64,000 nt of DNA, from contig NZ_JACHLL010000002.1 of NCBI RefSeq assembly GCF_014207935.1, positions 134,281 through 198,280 of the forward strand, given 5' to 3'. Under the pieces are notes generated by a model, which was not told where the DNA came from, did not search any database, and worked only from the letters and a program-made list of their open reading frames with translations. Source of the DNA: Pseudomonas fluvialis (lineage in GTDB: Bacteria > Pseudomonadota > Gammaproteobacteria > Pseudomonadales > Pseudomonadaceae). Within the stretch, counting starts at the first letter, position 1, and every line of letters starts with the position of its first letter. A program made the translations under genes and the position numbers. Shown in pieces: positions 47,800-55,770 of the stretch.

Positions 47800-49353
47800 A
47801 TGACCTCCGAGATCGGCGCCACCCGCCCCTTGCCACCGACCAGTAGCCGCCCGCCCCCCAGCGCTGCGGCCGAACTGGCGATCAAGCTGCTGCAACCCCT
47901 GCAGGGCTTGCTGGCCAGCGGCGAACAGGTGCAGGCGGAAGTCATCGCCCTGCGCGAGCAGCAGCAAAGCTTCCAGGTACTGCTGAAGATGACCCTGGCC
48001 AATGGCCGCCAGGCCACCCTGCCCGCCACCAGCAACCAGCCTTTGCCCGAAGGTACGCGCCTGACCCTCACCGCCGTCTCCGAACAACGTCTGGCCGCCA
48101 CCCTGCAGGCTGGACTGGACACGGCACTGACCCGTTTGAACAGCCAGGCCGCGCCGGCCGGCAGCCTAGTTCAGGCCCGGGTGGTTAGCAGCGAGTGGCA
48201 GGCCACTGCCAAGAGCGGCCAAAATCTCTATCGGGTGCTGGCCAACCTGCTCACCGGACAACTGGCCGGTCAGCAGATCAAGCTCGACAGCCCGCAACCA
48301 CTGCCCATTGGCAGCCTGCTCAGCGCACGGGTGATCGACAGCCAGACCCTGCAGTTCCTGCCACCCAGCGCCCAGCTCGACAGCCTGGAAATCCAGCAGC
48401 AACTCCATCAGCAACAAAGCCGGCAGAGCTCGCTGGAGGCGCTGCTGAAACCTCTGAGCGATCTGATCTCCGGCAACAAGCTGACGCCGGAACTGCAAAA
48501 AACTGCCAGCCAGCTGCTCAATCAGTTGCCCGACTTCAAACAGCTGCAGAGCCCGGAGCAATTGAGCAAAGCCATGGCCGGGAGCGGCAGCTTTTTCGAA
48601 GCGCACCTGCTAAGCCCTAATGCCCAGCAGAGCCTGCCCCAGGACCTGAAAGGCAACCTGCTGCGCCTAATCGCTCAACTGCTGCCGCAATTGCCGGCGG
48701 GATCGCCTCTAAGCAGCCCGCTGGGCGCCAATCTCAGCGCCAGCCTGCTGACCCAGGCCCTACCCAGCCTGCTGCGCGGCATGCTGAGTGGCGTAACCCC
48801 TGGTAAAGCCAGCCCCGCTGGTTTTCCGCTACCGGCCAGGCTACTGACGCAAGGCAACGAGGACGCCGACCTGGAAGCATTGCTCAAGCTTGCCGCCGCA
48901 GCCGTCTCCCGCCTGCAGACGCACCAGCTGTCCAGCCTTGGACAAAGCCAGACGCTGGCCGATGGCACCCAGCTGACCACCTGGCAGATGGAAATTCCGC
49001 TACGCCAGGCCGAGGGTTTCACCAGCCTGCAAGTGAAGATCGAACAGGAACAGAGCCCGGCACAACAGAAGAACGGTCAACCCCAGACACTCTGGCGGAT
49101 TGATCTGGCCTTCAACCTGGAACCCCTGGGCGCCCTGCAGGTACAGGCACAACTGCTGCGCGGCTGCTTCAGCAGCCAGCTATGGGCCGAACGCGCCAGT
49201 ACCGCACAGCTGGCCTGCGCCGAACTGCCCTGGCTGCGTGAGCGCATCAGCGCAGCCGGTTTCAGTGTGGGCGAACTGGGATGCCAGCAAGGCATGCCGC
49301 CACAAGGGCCGCGAACTCAACTGCAGCAACGCTGGATCGACGAGAAAGCATGA
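47800..49353 (+). CDS. FliK-like hook-length control protein
   Basis: A 517-residue protein with a glutamine/leucine-rich N-terminal two-thirds and a C-terminal Flg_hook-type domain (about 400-500: WQMEIPLRQAEGFTSLQVKI ... TLWRIDLAFNLEPLGALQVQ ... LLRGCFSSQLWAERASTAQL). In flagellar export FliK measures hook length and switches FlhB specificity. This is not the hook-cluster fliK; it is paired, by an ATGA overlap, with a gene for a free FlhB C-terminal domain. Function probably related to type III export but unproven. Confidence 0.75.
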   Translation: MTSEIGATRPLPPTSSRPPPSAAAELAIKLLQPLQGLLASGEQVQAEVIALREQQQSFQVLLKMTLANGRQATLPATSNQPLPEGTRLTLTAVSEQRLAATLQAGLDTALTRLNSQAAPAGSLVQARVVSSEWQATAKSGQNLYRVLANLLTGQLAGQQIKLDSPQPLPIGSLLSARVIDSQTLQFLPPSAQLDSLEIQQQLHQQQSRQSSLEALLKPLSDLISGNKLTPELQKTASQLLNQLPDFKQLQSPEQLSKAMAGSGSFFEAHLLSPNAQQSLPQDLKGNLLRLIAQLLPQLPAGSPLSSPLGANLSASLLTQALPSLLRGMLSGVTPGKASPAGFPLPARLLTQGNEDADLEALLKLAAAAVSRLQTHQLSSLGQSQTLADGTQLTTWQMEIPLRQAEGFTSLQVKIEQEQSPAQQKNGQPQTLWRIDLAFNLEPLGALQVQAQLLRGCFSSQLWAERASTAQLACAELPWLRERISAAGFSVGELGCQQGMPPQGPRTQLQQRWIDEKA

Positions 49354-49688
49354 GCAAGCATCCCAACCGCCAGGCCATTGCCCTGCAATATGACGGCAGC
49401 AACGCCCCCAGCCTGACCGCCAAGGGCGATGACGAACTGGCCGAGGCGATCCTCGCCCTGGCCCGCGAGCATGAAGTACCAATCTACGAGAATGCCGATC
49501 TGGTCAAACTGCTGGCCCGCCTGGAGCTGGGCGATGCCATTCCCGAAGCCCTGTACCGCTGCATTGCCGAGATCATCGCCTTCGCCTGGCACCTCAGGGG
49601 CAAATGCCCGCCAGGCTTCACTCCCGCCGAAAGCGGCGAAAAAGATGTCACTCCAGACCTGCCACGGCTGGCGCCGCCAACGTCCTGA
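49350..49688 (+). CDS. Free-standing FlhB C-terminal-domain protein
   Basis: A 112-residue protein that matches only the cytoplasmic end of FlhB/EscU (AIALQYDGSNAPSLTAKGDDELAEAILALAREHEVPIYENADLVKLLARLELGDAIPEALYRCIAEIIAFAW). It starts about where the PTH fragment of autocleaved FlhB would start, with no membrane part. Similar solo domains are known (for example B. subtilis FlhX/YlqH) and can stand in for the FlhB fragment. Coupled to the fliK-like gene. Confidence 0.82.
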   Translation: MSKHPNRQAIALQYDGSNAPSLTAKGDDELAEAILALAREHEVPIYENADLVKLLARLELGDAIPEALYRCIAEIIAFAWHLRGKCPPGFTPAESGEKDVTPDLPRLAPPTS

Positions 49689-50109
49689 AAGCCACCTGTT
49701 CGCCTTTCAGACCACGACCCTGCGGCATGTCCAGCAACTGCCAGGCAAAGAAACCCTCGCGGTAGTAATAGACCTGCGTATAGCCCCAGCCGACCAGCAT
49801 CTGCGCAGCCAGCGCACTGCGCGGGCACACCTCGCTGTCGCAGTAGACCACCAGTGGCACCTGACGCGGCCAGGCCTGATTGCCCATTTCGGCAAAGTTG
49901 CCCGCCAGGTCCAGATGCACGGCGCCCCAGACATGCCCCCAGGACCATTGGCGGGTCGGCCGCACATCGACAAACACCGCTCCCAGCTCATGTAGACGCT
50001 TGGCCTGCGCACTATTGACCGTCATCGCGCCCGTCACCTCGACAGGCGCCTCGGCGGCGTGCAACGAACTCATTACCAGCACCAGCAATAACCCACAGAA
50101 GCGCAGCAT
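49648..50109 (-). CDS. Periplasmic rhodanese-domain protein
   Basis: A 153-residue exported protein (signal LLVLVMSSLHA-AE) with one rhodanese domain: AVFVDVRPTRQWSWGHVWGAVHLDL and active-site loop VVYCDSEVCPRSALAA, cysteine in place. It may handle sulfur or bind anions in the periplasm. Its 3' end overlaps the FlhB-C gene tail to tail by 41 bp. Confidence 0.8.
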   Translation of the reverse strand: MLRFCGLLLVLVMSSLHAAEAPVEVTGAMTVNSAQAKRLHELGAVFVDVRPTRQWSWGHVWGAVHLDLAGNFAEMGNQAWPRQVPLVVYCDSEVCPRSALAAQMLVGWGYTQVYYYREGFFAWQLLDMPQGRGLKGEQVAFRTLAAPAVAGLE

Positions 50110-50227
50110 GATCCAGCCCTCCCTGCCTCTGTTTTGAGCTTAGGCAAGGCGTCAGGCGGGGCTTGGAACCATTAGCAGGAGGACAACGCCTGTTAAGAGC
50201 GCGCAGCACTATTAACGACGATAGAGA

Positions 50228-50626
50228 TCACGCTTTGCGTGCTTGATGCAGTCGGCTGACCAATTCAGCCTCGGCCTTGGTCAGGCCGCAGGAATGCGTC
50301 AGATCATCGACGCTGGCACCCATGCCGACCAGCCGGGCGGCCTGGGTGAAGGATAACGAAGTAGGATCGCGCTGTTCGATCTGACTGAGCTTGTCCGGCA
50401 GCGGCGCCACCACACGACGCAGCTCGTGCAGTTCTTCGCCCATGCGGATGCTGCCGGTCAGGTAAGCATCCAGACGCCGGGACAGCTCTTTCAGGCGCTG
50501 ATCATAGGCCGCAGCCCGCTCGGCCTGCAGCGTCGCCTGCTCACGCAGGCGCCCTGCCAGCCACACGCAGGCGCCGATCAGACCGACACAGGTCAGCCCC
50601 AGCAGGCCCAACGCCATCTCGATCAT
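50228..50626 (-). CDS. DUF2802-type membrane-anchored protein
   Basis: A 132-residue protein: N-terminal membrane helix (MALGLLGLTCVGLIGACVWLAG), a coiled coil (EQATLQAERAAAYDQRLKELSRRL) and a C-terminal helix-turn-helix-like segment (LSFTQAARLVGMGASVDDLTHSCGLTKAEAELVSRL). It is the last gene of the chemotaxis operon, overlapping cheW by one base, a fixed position in pseudomonads as I recall. Function unknown. Confidence 0.75.
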   Translation of the reverse strand: MIEMALGLLGLTCVGLIGACVWLAGRLREQATLQAERAAAYDQRLKELSRRLDAYLTGSIRMGEELHELRRVVAPLPDKLSQIEQRDPTSLSFTQAARLVGMGASVDDLTHSCGLTKAEAELVSRLHQARKA

Positions 50627-51105
50627 CAGATGCCGTCCAGCTCAGACCACTCTTCTTCGCTCATCATCTTGTCCAGCTCGACCAGAATGAGCAGCTCGCC
50701 ATTCTTATTGCAGACGCCCTGAATGAACTTGGCAGACTCGTCGTTGCCCACGTTCGGCGCGGTCTCCACCTCGGACTGCCGCAGGTAGACCACTTCGGCC
50801 ACACTATCGACCAGAATGCCGACCACCTGCTTGTCCGCCTCGATGATCACGATGCGGGTGTTGTCGGTTACCGGTGCCGGCATCAGACCAAAGCGCTGAC
50901 GGGTATCGATCACCGTGACCACATTGCCACGCAGGTTGATGATGCCCAGCACGTAGCTGGGCGCACCCGGCACCGGCGCAATCTCGGTGTAGCGCAGCAC
51001 TTCCTGCACCTGCATCACGTTGATGCCATAGGTTTCGTTATCCAGTCGGAACGTCACCCACTGCAGAATCGGATCTTCGGAACCTTGTGCAGAAGACTTT
51101 TTCAT
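50626..51105 (-). CDS. cheW: Chemotaxis coupling protein CheW
   Basis: A 159-residue CheW: ILQWVTFRLDNETYGINVMQVQEVLRYTEIAPVPGAPSYVLGIINLRGNVVTVIDTRQRFG is nearly consensus. It bridges receptors and CheA. It is followed immediately by the DUF2802 gene. Confidence 0.95.
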   Translation of the reverse strand: MKKSSAQGSEDPILQWVTFRLDNETYGINVMQVQEVLRYTEIAPVPGAPSYVLGIINLRGNVVTVIDTRQRFGLMPAPVTDNTRIVIIEADKQVVGILVDSVAEVVYLRQSEVETAPNVGNDESAKFIQGVCNKNGELLILVELDKMMSEEEWSELDGI

Positions 51106-51171
51106 TGTTCCCTCGCCTCGTCAAAACCACCAATGGCGGCAAATACGGGTCTACCCGCTTGTTATCACTAT

Positions 51172-51194
51172 AGAAGCCCAATTCTGATTGGGCT
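51172..51194 (-). terminator. Attenuator-like hairpin between parP and cheW
   Basis: AGCCCAAT, loop of four, ATTGGGCT, then TTCTATAG on the minus strand, directly after the parP stop. The weak T-run suggests partial termination inside the operon. Confidence 0.5.
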
Positions 51195-51196
51195 CG

Positions 51197-52099
51197 TCAA
51201 ACCTTTGTCTTGCGCCGGTCGCTGGCCGTAATCAACTCGGCTAAAGCCGAGACATCCAACAACGCACACATGTGCTCGATGACCGTGCCCGCCAGCCAGG
51301 GGCGCTGAGTTCGCAGGATGCGCCACTTGACCTCGCGCGGATCGAGGCGGATCGAACGGCTGACCTGATGCACCGCCAGTCCCCACTCGCATCCCTCGAT
51401 GGAAATCACATACTGCAGGCCTTCACGGCACTCGTCACGATAGCGCTCCGGCATCACCCAGCGCGCCGTATCGATGACCTTGAGGTTGCCACTCTGGCCC
51501 GGCAGGATACCGAGAAACCAGTCCGGCTGACCAAACAGGGGCGTCAATTCCTGGCCCGCCAGCGGGTAGATGGTACCCAGGCAAATCAGAGGCACTGCCA
51601 GGGTCAGGCCTGCCACATCGAACAGCAGGCACTCGAAAGACTCATCCGCCCAGTTCGGTCGCTCCACCCAGGGAGCACTGGCTGCCGGCACTGCCTCCTC
51701 GACAACGGCAACCACCGGCGCTGGAGGCTCAACCACGGGCTCGATCACCGCAGGCACAGCCTCAGCCACGACCAGTGGCTCAACCACCGGCAGTAGGCTG
51801 GGCAACAGCGAGGGCAAACCAAGCTCGCTTTTCAGCGGCGCCACCAGACGCTCCGTCAGAGGAACTACTTGTGCCGACGGTTGTGGCTGACGGCGCGCAT
51901 CGCGCACCTCCTCTTCCAGCACCGCCGCGGCAAAATCATCCAGAGCCGCATCATCAGCACCAGTAGAAACAGGCGCGACCGTTTCAACCACAAAGGCCTC
52001 GGTAGCTTCCAGCTCGCTGGCAGCATCCTGCAACAACGCATCCAGATAGCTCTGCAGAGCCAGCTGGGAGCGGGTATTGAGGCGCTGGGGACGATTCAT
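51197..52099 (-). CDS. parP: CheW-domain polar coupling protein ParP
   Basis: A 300-residue protein with an N-terminal region, a proline/valine-rich linker (residues ~85-145) and a CheW-like C-terminal domain (FECLLFDVAGLTLAVPLICLGTIYPLAG). In Vibrio and Pseudomonas this protein, next to parC, joins the chemotaxis array to the ParC ATPase. ATG at 52099 has AAGG ten bases upstream. Confidence 0.85.
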   Translation of the reverse strand: MNRPQRLNTRSQLALQSYLDALLQDAASELEATEAFVVETVAPVSTGADDAALDDFAAAVLEEEVRDARRQPQPSAQVVPLTERLVAPLKSELGLPSLLPSLLPVVEPLVVAEAVPAVIEPVVEPPAPVVAVVEEAVPAASAPWVERPNWADESFECLLFDVAGLTLAVPLICLGTIYPLAGQELTPLFGQPDWFLGILPGQSGNLKVIDTARWVMPERYRDECREGLQYVISIEGCEWGLAVHQVSRSIRLDPREVKWRILRTQRPWLAGTVIEHMCALLDVSALAELITASDRRKTKV

Positions 52100-52184
52100 C
52101 GAGACAACCTTTTGGCGATGGCTGTGCAACCTATCGGCTGCAGGCATCGGCAACTTGAGGGCAAGAGCGCAACAATGCAGGCCA

Positions 52185-52973
52185 TCACGCCACCTGAGTA
52201 GTCGGCTGATGACTGAGCAAATGCTTGAGCAAGGCCCGGTAGGCAATTACCCCGCGGCTGTTGCCATCGAACTGCGACGGCGTCAGCCCGGCCCGACTGG
52301 CATCGCGCAGACGCGTGTCGACCGGCACATAGGCCTGCCACAGCTGCTCGGGATAGGTGTTGCGCAACAGACGCAGGGTCGTCATCGACGCCTGGGTGCG
52401 GCGGTCAAACAGGGTCGGCACTATGGTGTAGGGTAAGGCCTGCTTGCGCGAGCGGTTGATCATGGTCAGGGTATTGGTCATCCGTTCCAGGCCCTTGACC
52501 GCCAGAAACTCGGTCTGCACCGGGATCACCAGCTGCTGACTGGCCGCCAGCGCGTTGACCATCAGCACGCCCAGCAGGGGCGGACTGTCGATAATGGCGT
52601 GATCGAACTGGTTCCACAGTTGCGCCAGGCTTTTGGCGATAACCAGCCCCAGGCCGTTCTGACCGGGTGACTGGCGCTCCAGAGTTGCCAATGCGGTGCT
52701 GGATGGCAACAAGGCTATGCGCTCGTCACTGGTGGGCAGCAGCAGGCGCTGCGGCAGACCGCGCGGCACATTGCCCTGCTGCAGAAAGAGGTCGTAGGTA
52801 CTGTGCTCCAGGGCATCCGGATCGTGGCCGAAGTAGCTGGTCATCGAACCATGGGGGTCAAGATCGACTACCACCACGCGCTTGCCGGCATCGGCCAACA
52901 GGCCCGCCAAGGCAATCGACGTGGTGGTCTTGCCGACACCACCTTTCTGATTCGCAACAGCCCACACTCTCAT
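52185..52973 (-). CDS. parC: ParA-family ATPase ParC of the chemotaxis array
   Basis: A 262-residue ParA/MinD-type ATPase with deviant Walker A NQKGGVGKTTTS (9-20) and Walker B VVVVDLDPHGSM. Within the che cluster this member localises chemotaxis arrays to the flagellated pole so that daughter cells each inherit one. I chose ATG 52973 (MRVWAVANQ), eight bases after AGGA, over one two codons upstream. Confidence 0.88.
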   Translation of the reverse strand: MRVWAVANQKGGVGKTTTSIALAGLLADAGKRVVVVDLDPHGSMTSYFGHDPDALEHSTYDLFLQQGNVPRGLPQRLLLPTSDERIALLPSSTALATLERQSPGQNGLGLVIAKSLAQLWNQFDHAIIDSPPLLGVLMVNALAASQQLVIPVQTEFLAVKGLERMTNTLTMINRSRKQALPYTIVPTLFDRRTQASMTTLRLLRNTYPEQLWQAYVPVDTRLRDASRAGLTPSQFDGNSRGVIAYRALLKHLLSHQPTTQVA

Positions 52974-53022
52974 GGTCATGATCCTCTCGGCGGCGGCCTG
53001 GTTTGCCGAGACACTCGGCCAG

Positions 53023-53895
53023 TCAATTGGCCGGAGGCAAAGAATTGACGGCGCCCTCAGGCTGCGCCGGTAGTTGGGGTGTTTCTGCAGGTTGCGTGCC
53101 AGCCCGCTGCAATGCGGCATCCGGCTTGGCATGGGCGCTGCCCACACCACTCACGCTACGGCGTATTTCCAGATTACGCGAAACCACCAGCACCACACGT
53201 CGATTACGCCCACGCCCCTCGGCACTGTCATTCTCGGCAATCGGCTGGAACTCGCCATACCCTACCGCCGCCATGCGCCCGGGCCTCACGCCATCCAACG
53301 CCAACATTCTGACAATGCTCGCTGCCCGCGCCGTCGACAACTCCCAGTTGCTCGGATAAGGACCGGCACTGATCGGGACGTTATCGGTAAACCCCTCAAC
53401 GTGAATCGGGTTCTCGTAGGGCGCAAGGATGGCCGCAATCTTCTCGATAATGGCAAAGGCCCCCTCGCTGGGCACCGCATCGCCACTGGAGAACAGCAAG
53501 CTGGAGTTCAGCTCGATCTCAACCCATAGCTCGTTGCCGCGCACGGTCAACTGATTGGACTTGATCAGATCACCGAATGACTGGCGCACACTCAAGGCAA
53601 TCTGGTTCAGCGAGTCGGTAGCGCCGGTGCTCTCCTCGCCTTCCGGGGCGGCATCCAGATCGGGCGAGAGCGTACGAGGGGCTTCTTCGCCAATGGCAAT
53701 GGGCTTGGTCGAGCGCTCCGGCTGATTGAACACGCCGACCAAGGTATCGGACAGGACCTTGTACTTGCCCTCGTTGACCGAGGAGATGGAATACATCACG
53801 ACAAAGAAAGCAAACAGCAGGGTAATGAAGTCGGCATAAGACACCAGCCAACGCTCATGATTCTCATGCTCTTCGTGACGCCGACGCCGACTCAC
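53023..53895 (-). CDS. motD: Flagellar stator protein MotD
   Basis: A 290-residue MotB-type stator: basic start, membrane helix FITLLFAFFVVMYSI with the proton-carrying aspartate in SYADFITLL, a linker, and an OmpA-like peptidoglycan-binding domain (VEGFTDNVPISAGPYPSNWELSTARAASIV). It anchors the MotCD stator to the wall. Confidence 0.94.
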   Translation of the reverse strand: MSRRRRHEEHENHERWLVSYADFITLLFAFFVVMYSISSVNEGKYKVLSDTLVGVFNQPERSTKPIAIGEEAPRTLSPDLDAAPEGEESTGATDSLNQIALSVRQSFGDLIKSNQLTVRGNELWVEIELNSSLLFSSGDAVPSEGAFAIIEKIAAILAPYENPIHVEGFTDNVPISAGPYPSNWELSTARAASIVRMLALDGVRPGRMAAVGYGEFQPIAENDSAEGRGRNRRVVLVVSRNLEIRRSVSGVGSAHAKPDAALQRAGTQPAETPQLPAQPEGAVNSLPPAN

Positions 53896-53899
53896 CGCC

Positions 53900-54640
53900 C
53901 TACTCCACGAAGCCTTGCAGCTTCATCTCGATGGCGCGCGGATTTTCCCCTTCGGCGATGGACAGGATGCCTTCGAGCAGCATCTCGCGGTAACGCGAAT
54001 GTTGCAGCACCAAGGTCTTGAGCTTATTGCCTATCGGTAGCAACAGCAGGTTGGCGAAGCTCACCCCGTAGATGGTGGCCACAAAGGCCACCGCGATGCC
54101 ACTGCCAAGCTGACTGGGATCGGCCAGGTTGCCCATGACATGAATCAGCCCCATCACCGCGCCGATGATGCCAATGGTCGGCGCATAGCCGCCCATGCTT
54201 TCGAACATCTTGGCCGCCTGCAGATCACGACTTTCCTGGGTATACAGATCGACTTCGAGAATGCTGCGAATGGCCTCTGGCTCGGCACCGTCGACCAGCA
54301 GCTGCAGACCCTTGCGCGCGTAGGGGTCAGCCTCGCCATCGGCAATCGACTCCAGCCCGAGCAGGCCTTCCTTGCGCGCCTTCATGCTCCAGGTCACCAC
54401 CTGATTGATACCACCGAGCATGTCGATAGCCGGAGGCAGGATGATCCAGCGCAAAATCACCGCCGCCCGTTTCAGGGCCGGCAATGGCGTTTGCAGAAAT
54501 GCGGCGCCCAGCGTGCCACCGATCACGATCAGTGCTGCTGGGCCGTTGAGCAGAGCTCCCGCGTGACCACCTTCGAGATAATTCCCACCGATAATGGCAA
54601 TGAACGCCAGAATGACGCCGATGAGACTCAGTACATCCAT
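53900..54640 (-). CDS. motC: Flagellar stator protein MotC
   Basis: A 246-residue MotA-type stator with four membrane helices and the conserved MGGYAPTIGIIGAVMGLIHVM and GVSFANLLLLPIGNKLK. With MotD it conducts protons; in P. aeruginosa MotCD is the stator needed for swarming. Four bases before motD. Confidence 0.95.
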   Translation of the reverse strand: MDVLSLIGVILAFIAIIGGNYLEGGHAGALLNGPAALIVIGGTLGAAFLQTPLPALKRAAVILRWIILPPAIDMLGGINQVVTWSMKARKEGLLGLESIADGEADPYARKGLQLLVDGAEPEAIRSILEVDLYTQESRDLQAAKMFESMGGYAPTIGIIGAVMGLIHVMGNLADPSQLGSGIAVAFVATIYGVSFANLLLLPIGNKLKTLVLQHSRYREMLLEGILSIAEGENPRAIEMKLQGFVE

Positions 54641-55731
54641 CAGTTACAGGCCTCGGCCAGATGGCGACCGATATCGTCGAGAGGGTACACAGCATCGGCC
54701 AGGTTGGCTTTGACCACGGCCATCGGCATGCCATAGATCACACAACTGGCCTCATCCTGCGCCCAGACCTGACTGCCAGCATCCTTGAGCATCCGGGCAC
54801 CGTCGCGGCCATCTGCCCCCATGCCCGTCAGCACCACGGCCAGCACCTTGTCAGCATAAGCCTTGGCTGCCGAACCAAAGGTGATGTCGACGCAGGGCTT
54901 GTAGTTGAGACGCTCATCGCCCGGCAGAATTTTGATCTGTCCACGACCATCGATCATCATCTGCTTGCCACCTGGTGCCAGCAACGCCACGCCGGGACGC
55001 AGCAGGTCTCCATCTTCCGCTTCCTTGACGCTGATCCGGCACAGGCTGTTCAAACGTTCGGCAAATGCCTTGGTGAAGGCCGCCGGCATATGCTGAATCA
55101 GCACGATCGGCGCCGGGAAATTGGCCGGCAACTGGGTCAGGACACGCTGCAGTGCCACCGGCCCCCCCGTGGAAGTGCCAATCGCCACCAGCCGATACGC
55201 TTTGCGCCGTACTGGCGCCGAAGTAGGCGTAATAGCGGGCGCTCGCGGCGCTGGTGCTGGCGCCACTGAGGCTGAGGTCGGGGCGGATACGGGCGCGGCG
55301 GCAGGCGACGGGCTGAAACTCGTGCTGCGACGGTTGCTGCGGGCGATGGAAAGAATCTTTTCGCACAACAATTGCTTGACCTTGGCCGGGTTGCGCGAGA
55401 TGTCCTCGAAGTTCTTCGGCAGAAAGTCGACGGCACCGGCATCCAGCGCGTCCAGGGTCACCCGCGCGCCCTCATGGGTCAGCGAGGAAAACATCAGAAC
55501 CGGAGTCGGGCAACGCTGCATGATGTTACGTACGGCCGTGATGCCATCCATCATTGGCATCTCGTAGTCCATGGTAATCACGTCCGGCTTGAGCGCCATC
55601 GCCTGATCGATCGCCTCGCGGCCATTGGTGGCAGTGCCTATCACCTCGATGCCACTGTCGGACGAGAGGATTTCCGAAACGCGGCGGCGAAAGAAGCCCG
55701 AATCGTCCACCACCAGCACTTTTACTGCCAT
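54640..55731 (-). CDS. cheB: Chemotaxis methylesterase CheB
   Basis: A 363-residue response regulator plus methylesterase. Receiver: VDDSGFF and phospho-acceptor D55 in [13 protein letters not shown]. Linker is alanine/proline rich. Esterase motifs: [13 protein letters not shown] (serine), [10 protein letters not shown] (histidine) and [14 protein letters not shown] (aspartate). It demethylates receptor glutamates. GAGGAG precedes the start; its stop overlaps the motC start by one base. Confidence 0.95.
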   Translation of the reverse strand: MAVKVLVVDDSGFFRRRVSEILSSDSGIEVIGTATNGREAIDQAMALKPDVITMDYEMPMMDGITAVRNIMQRCPTPVLMFSSLTHEGARVTLDALDAGAVDFLPKNFEDISRNPAKVKQLLCEKILSIARSNRRSTSFSPSPAAAPVSAPTSASVAPAPAPRAPAITPTSAPVRRKAYRLVAIGTSTGGPVALQRVLTQLPANFPAPIVLIQHMPAAFTKAFAERLNSLCRISVKEAEDGDLLRPGVALLAPGGKQMMIDGRGQIKILPGDERLNYKPCVDITFGSAAKAYADKVLAVVLTGMGADGRDGARMLKDAGSQVWAQDEASCVIYGMPMAVVKANLADAVYPLDDIGRHLAEACN

Positions 55732-55744
55732 ACAGACTCCTCAT

Positions 55745-55766
55745 CGCCAGCCAACAGTGGCTGGCG
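55745..55766. promoter_or_regulatory. Hairpin in the cheA-cheB gap
   Basis: CGCCAGCCA, loop ACAG, TGGCTGGCG is a perfect nine-bp stem in the 39-bp space just upstream of the cheB ribosome site. No T-run on the minus strand side; it may modulate cheB translation or RNA decay. Confidence 0.45.
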
Positions 55767-55770
55767 CTTT

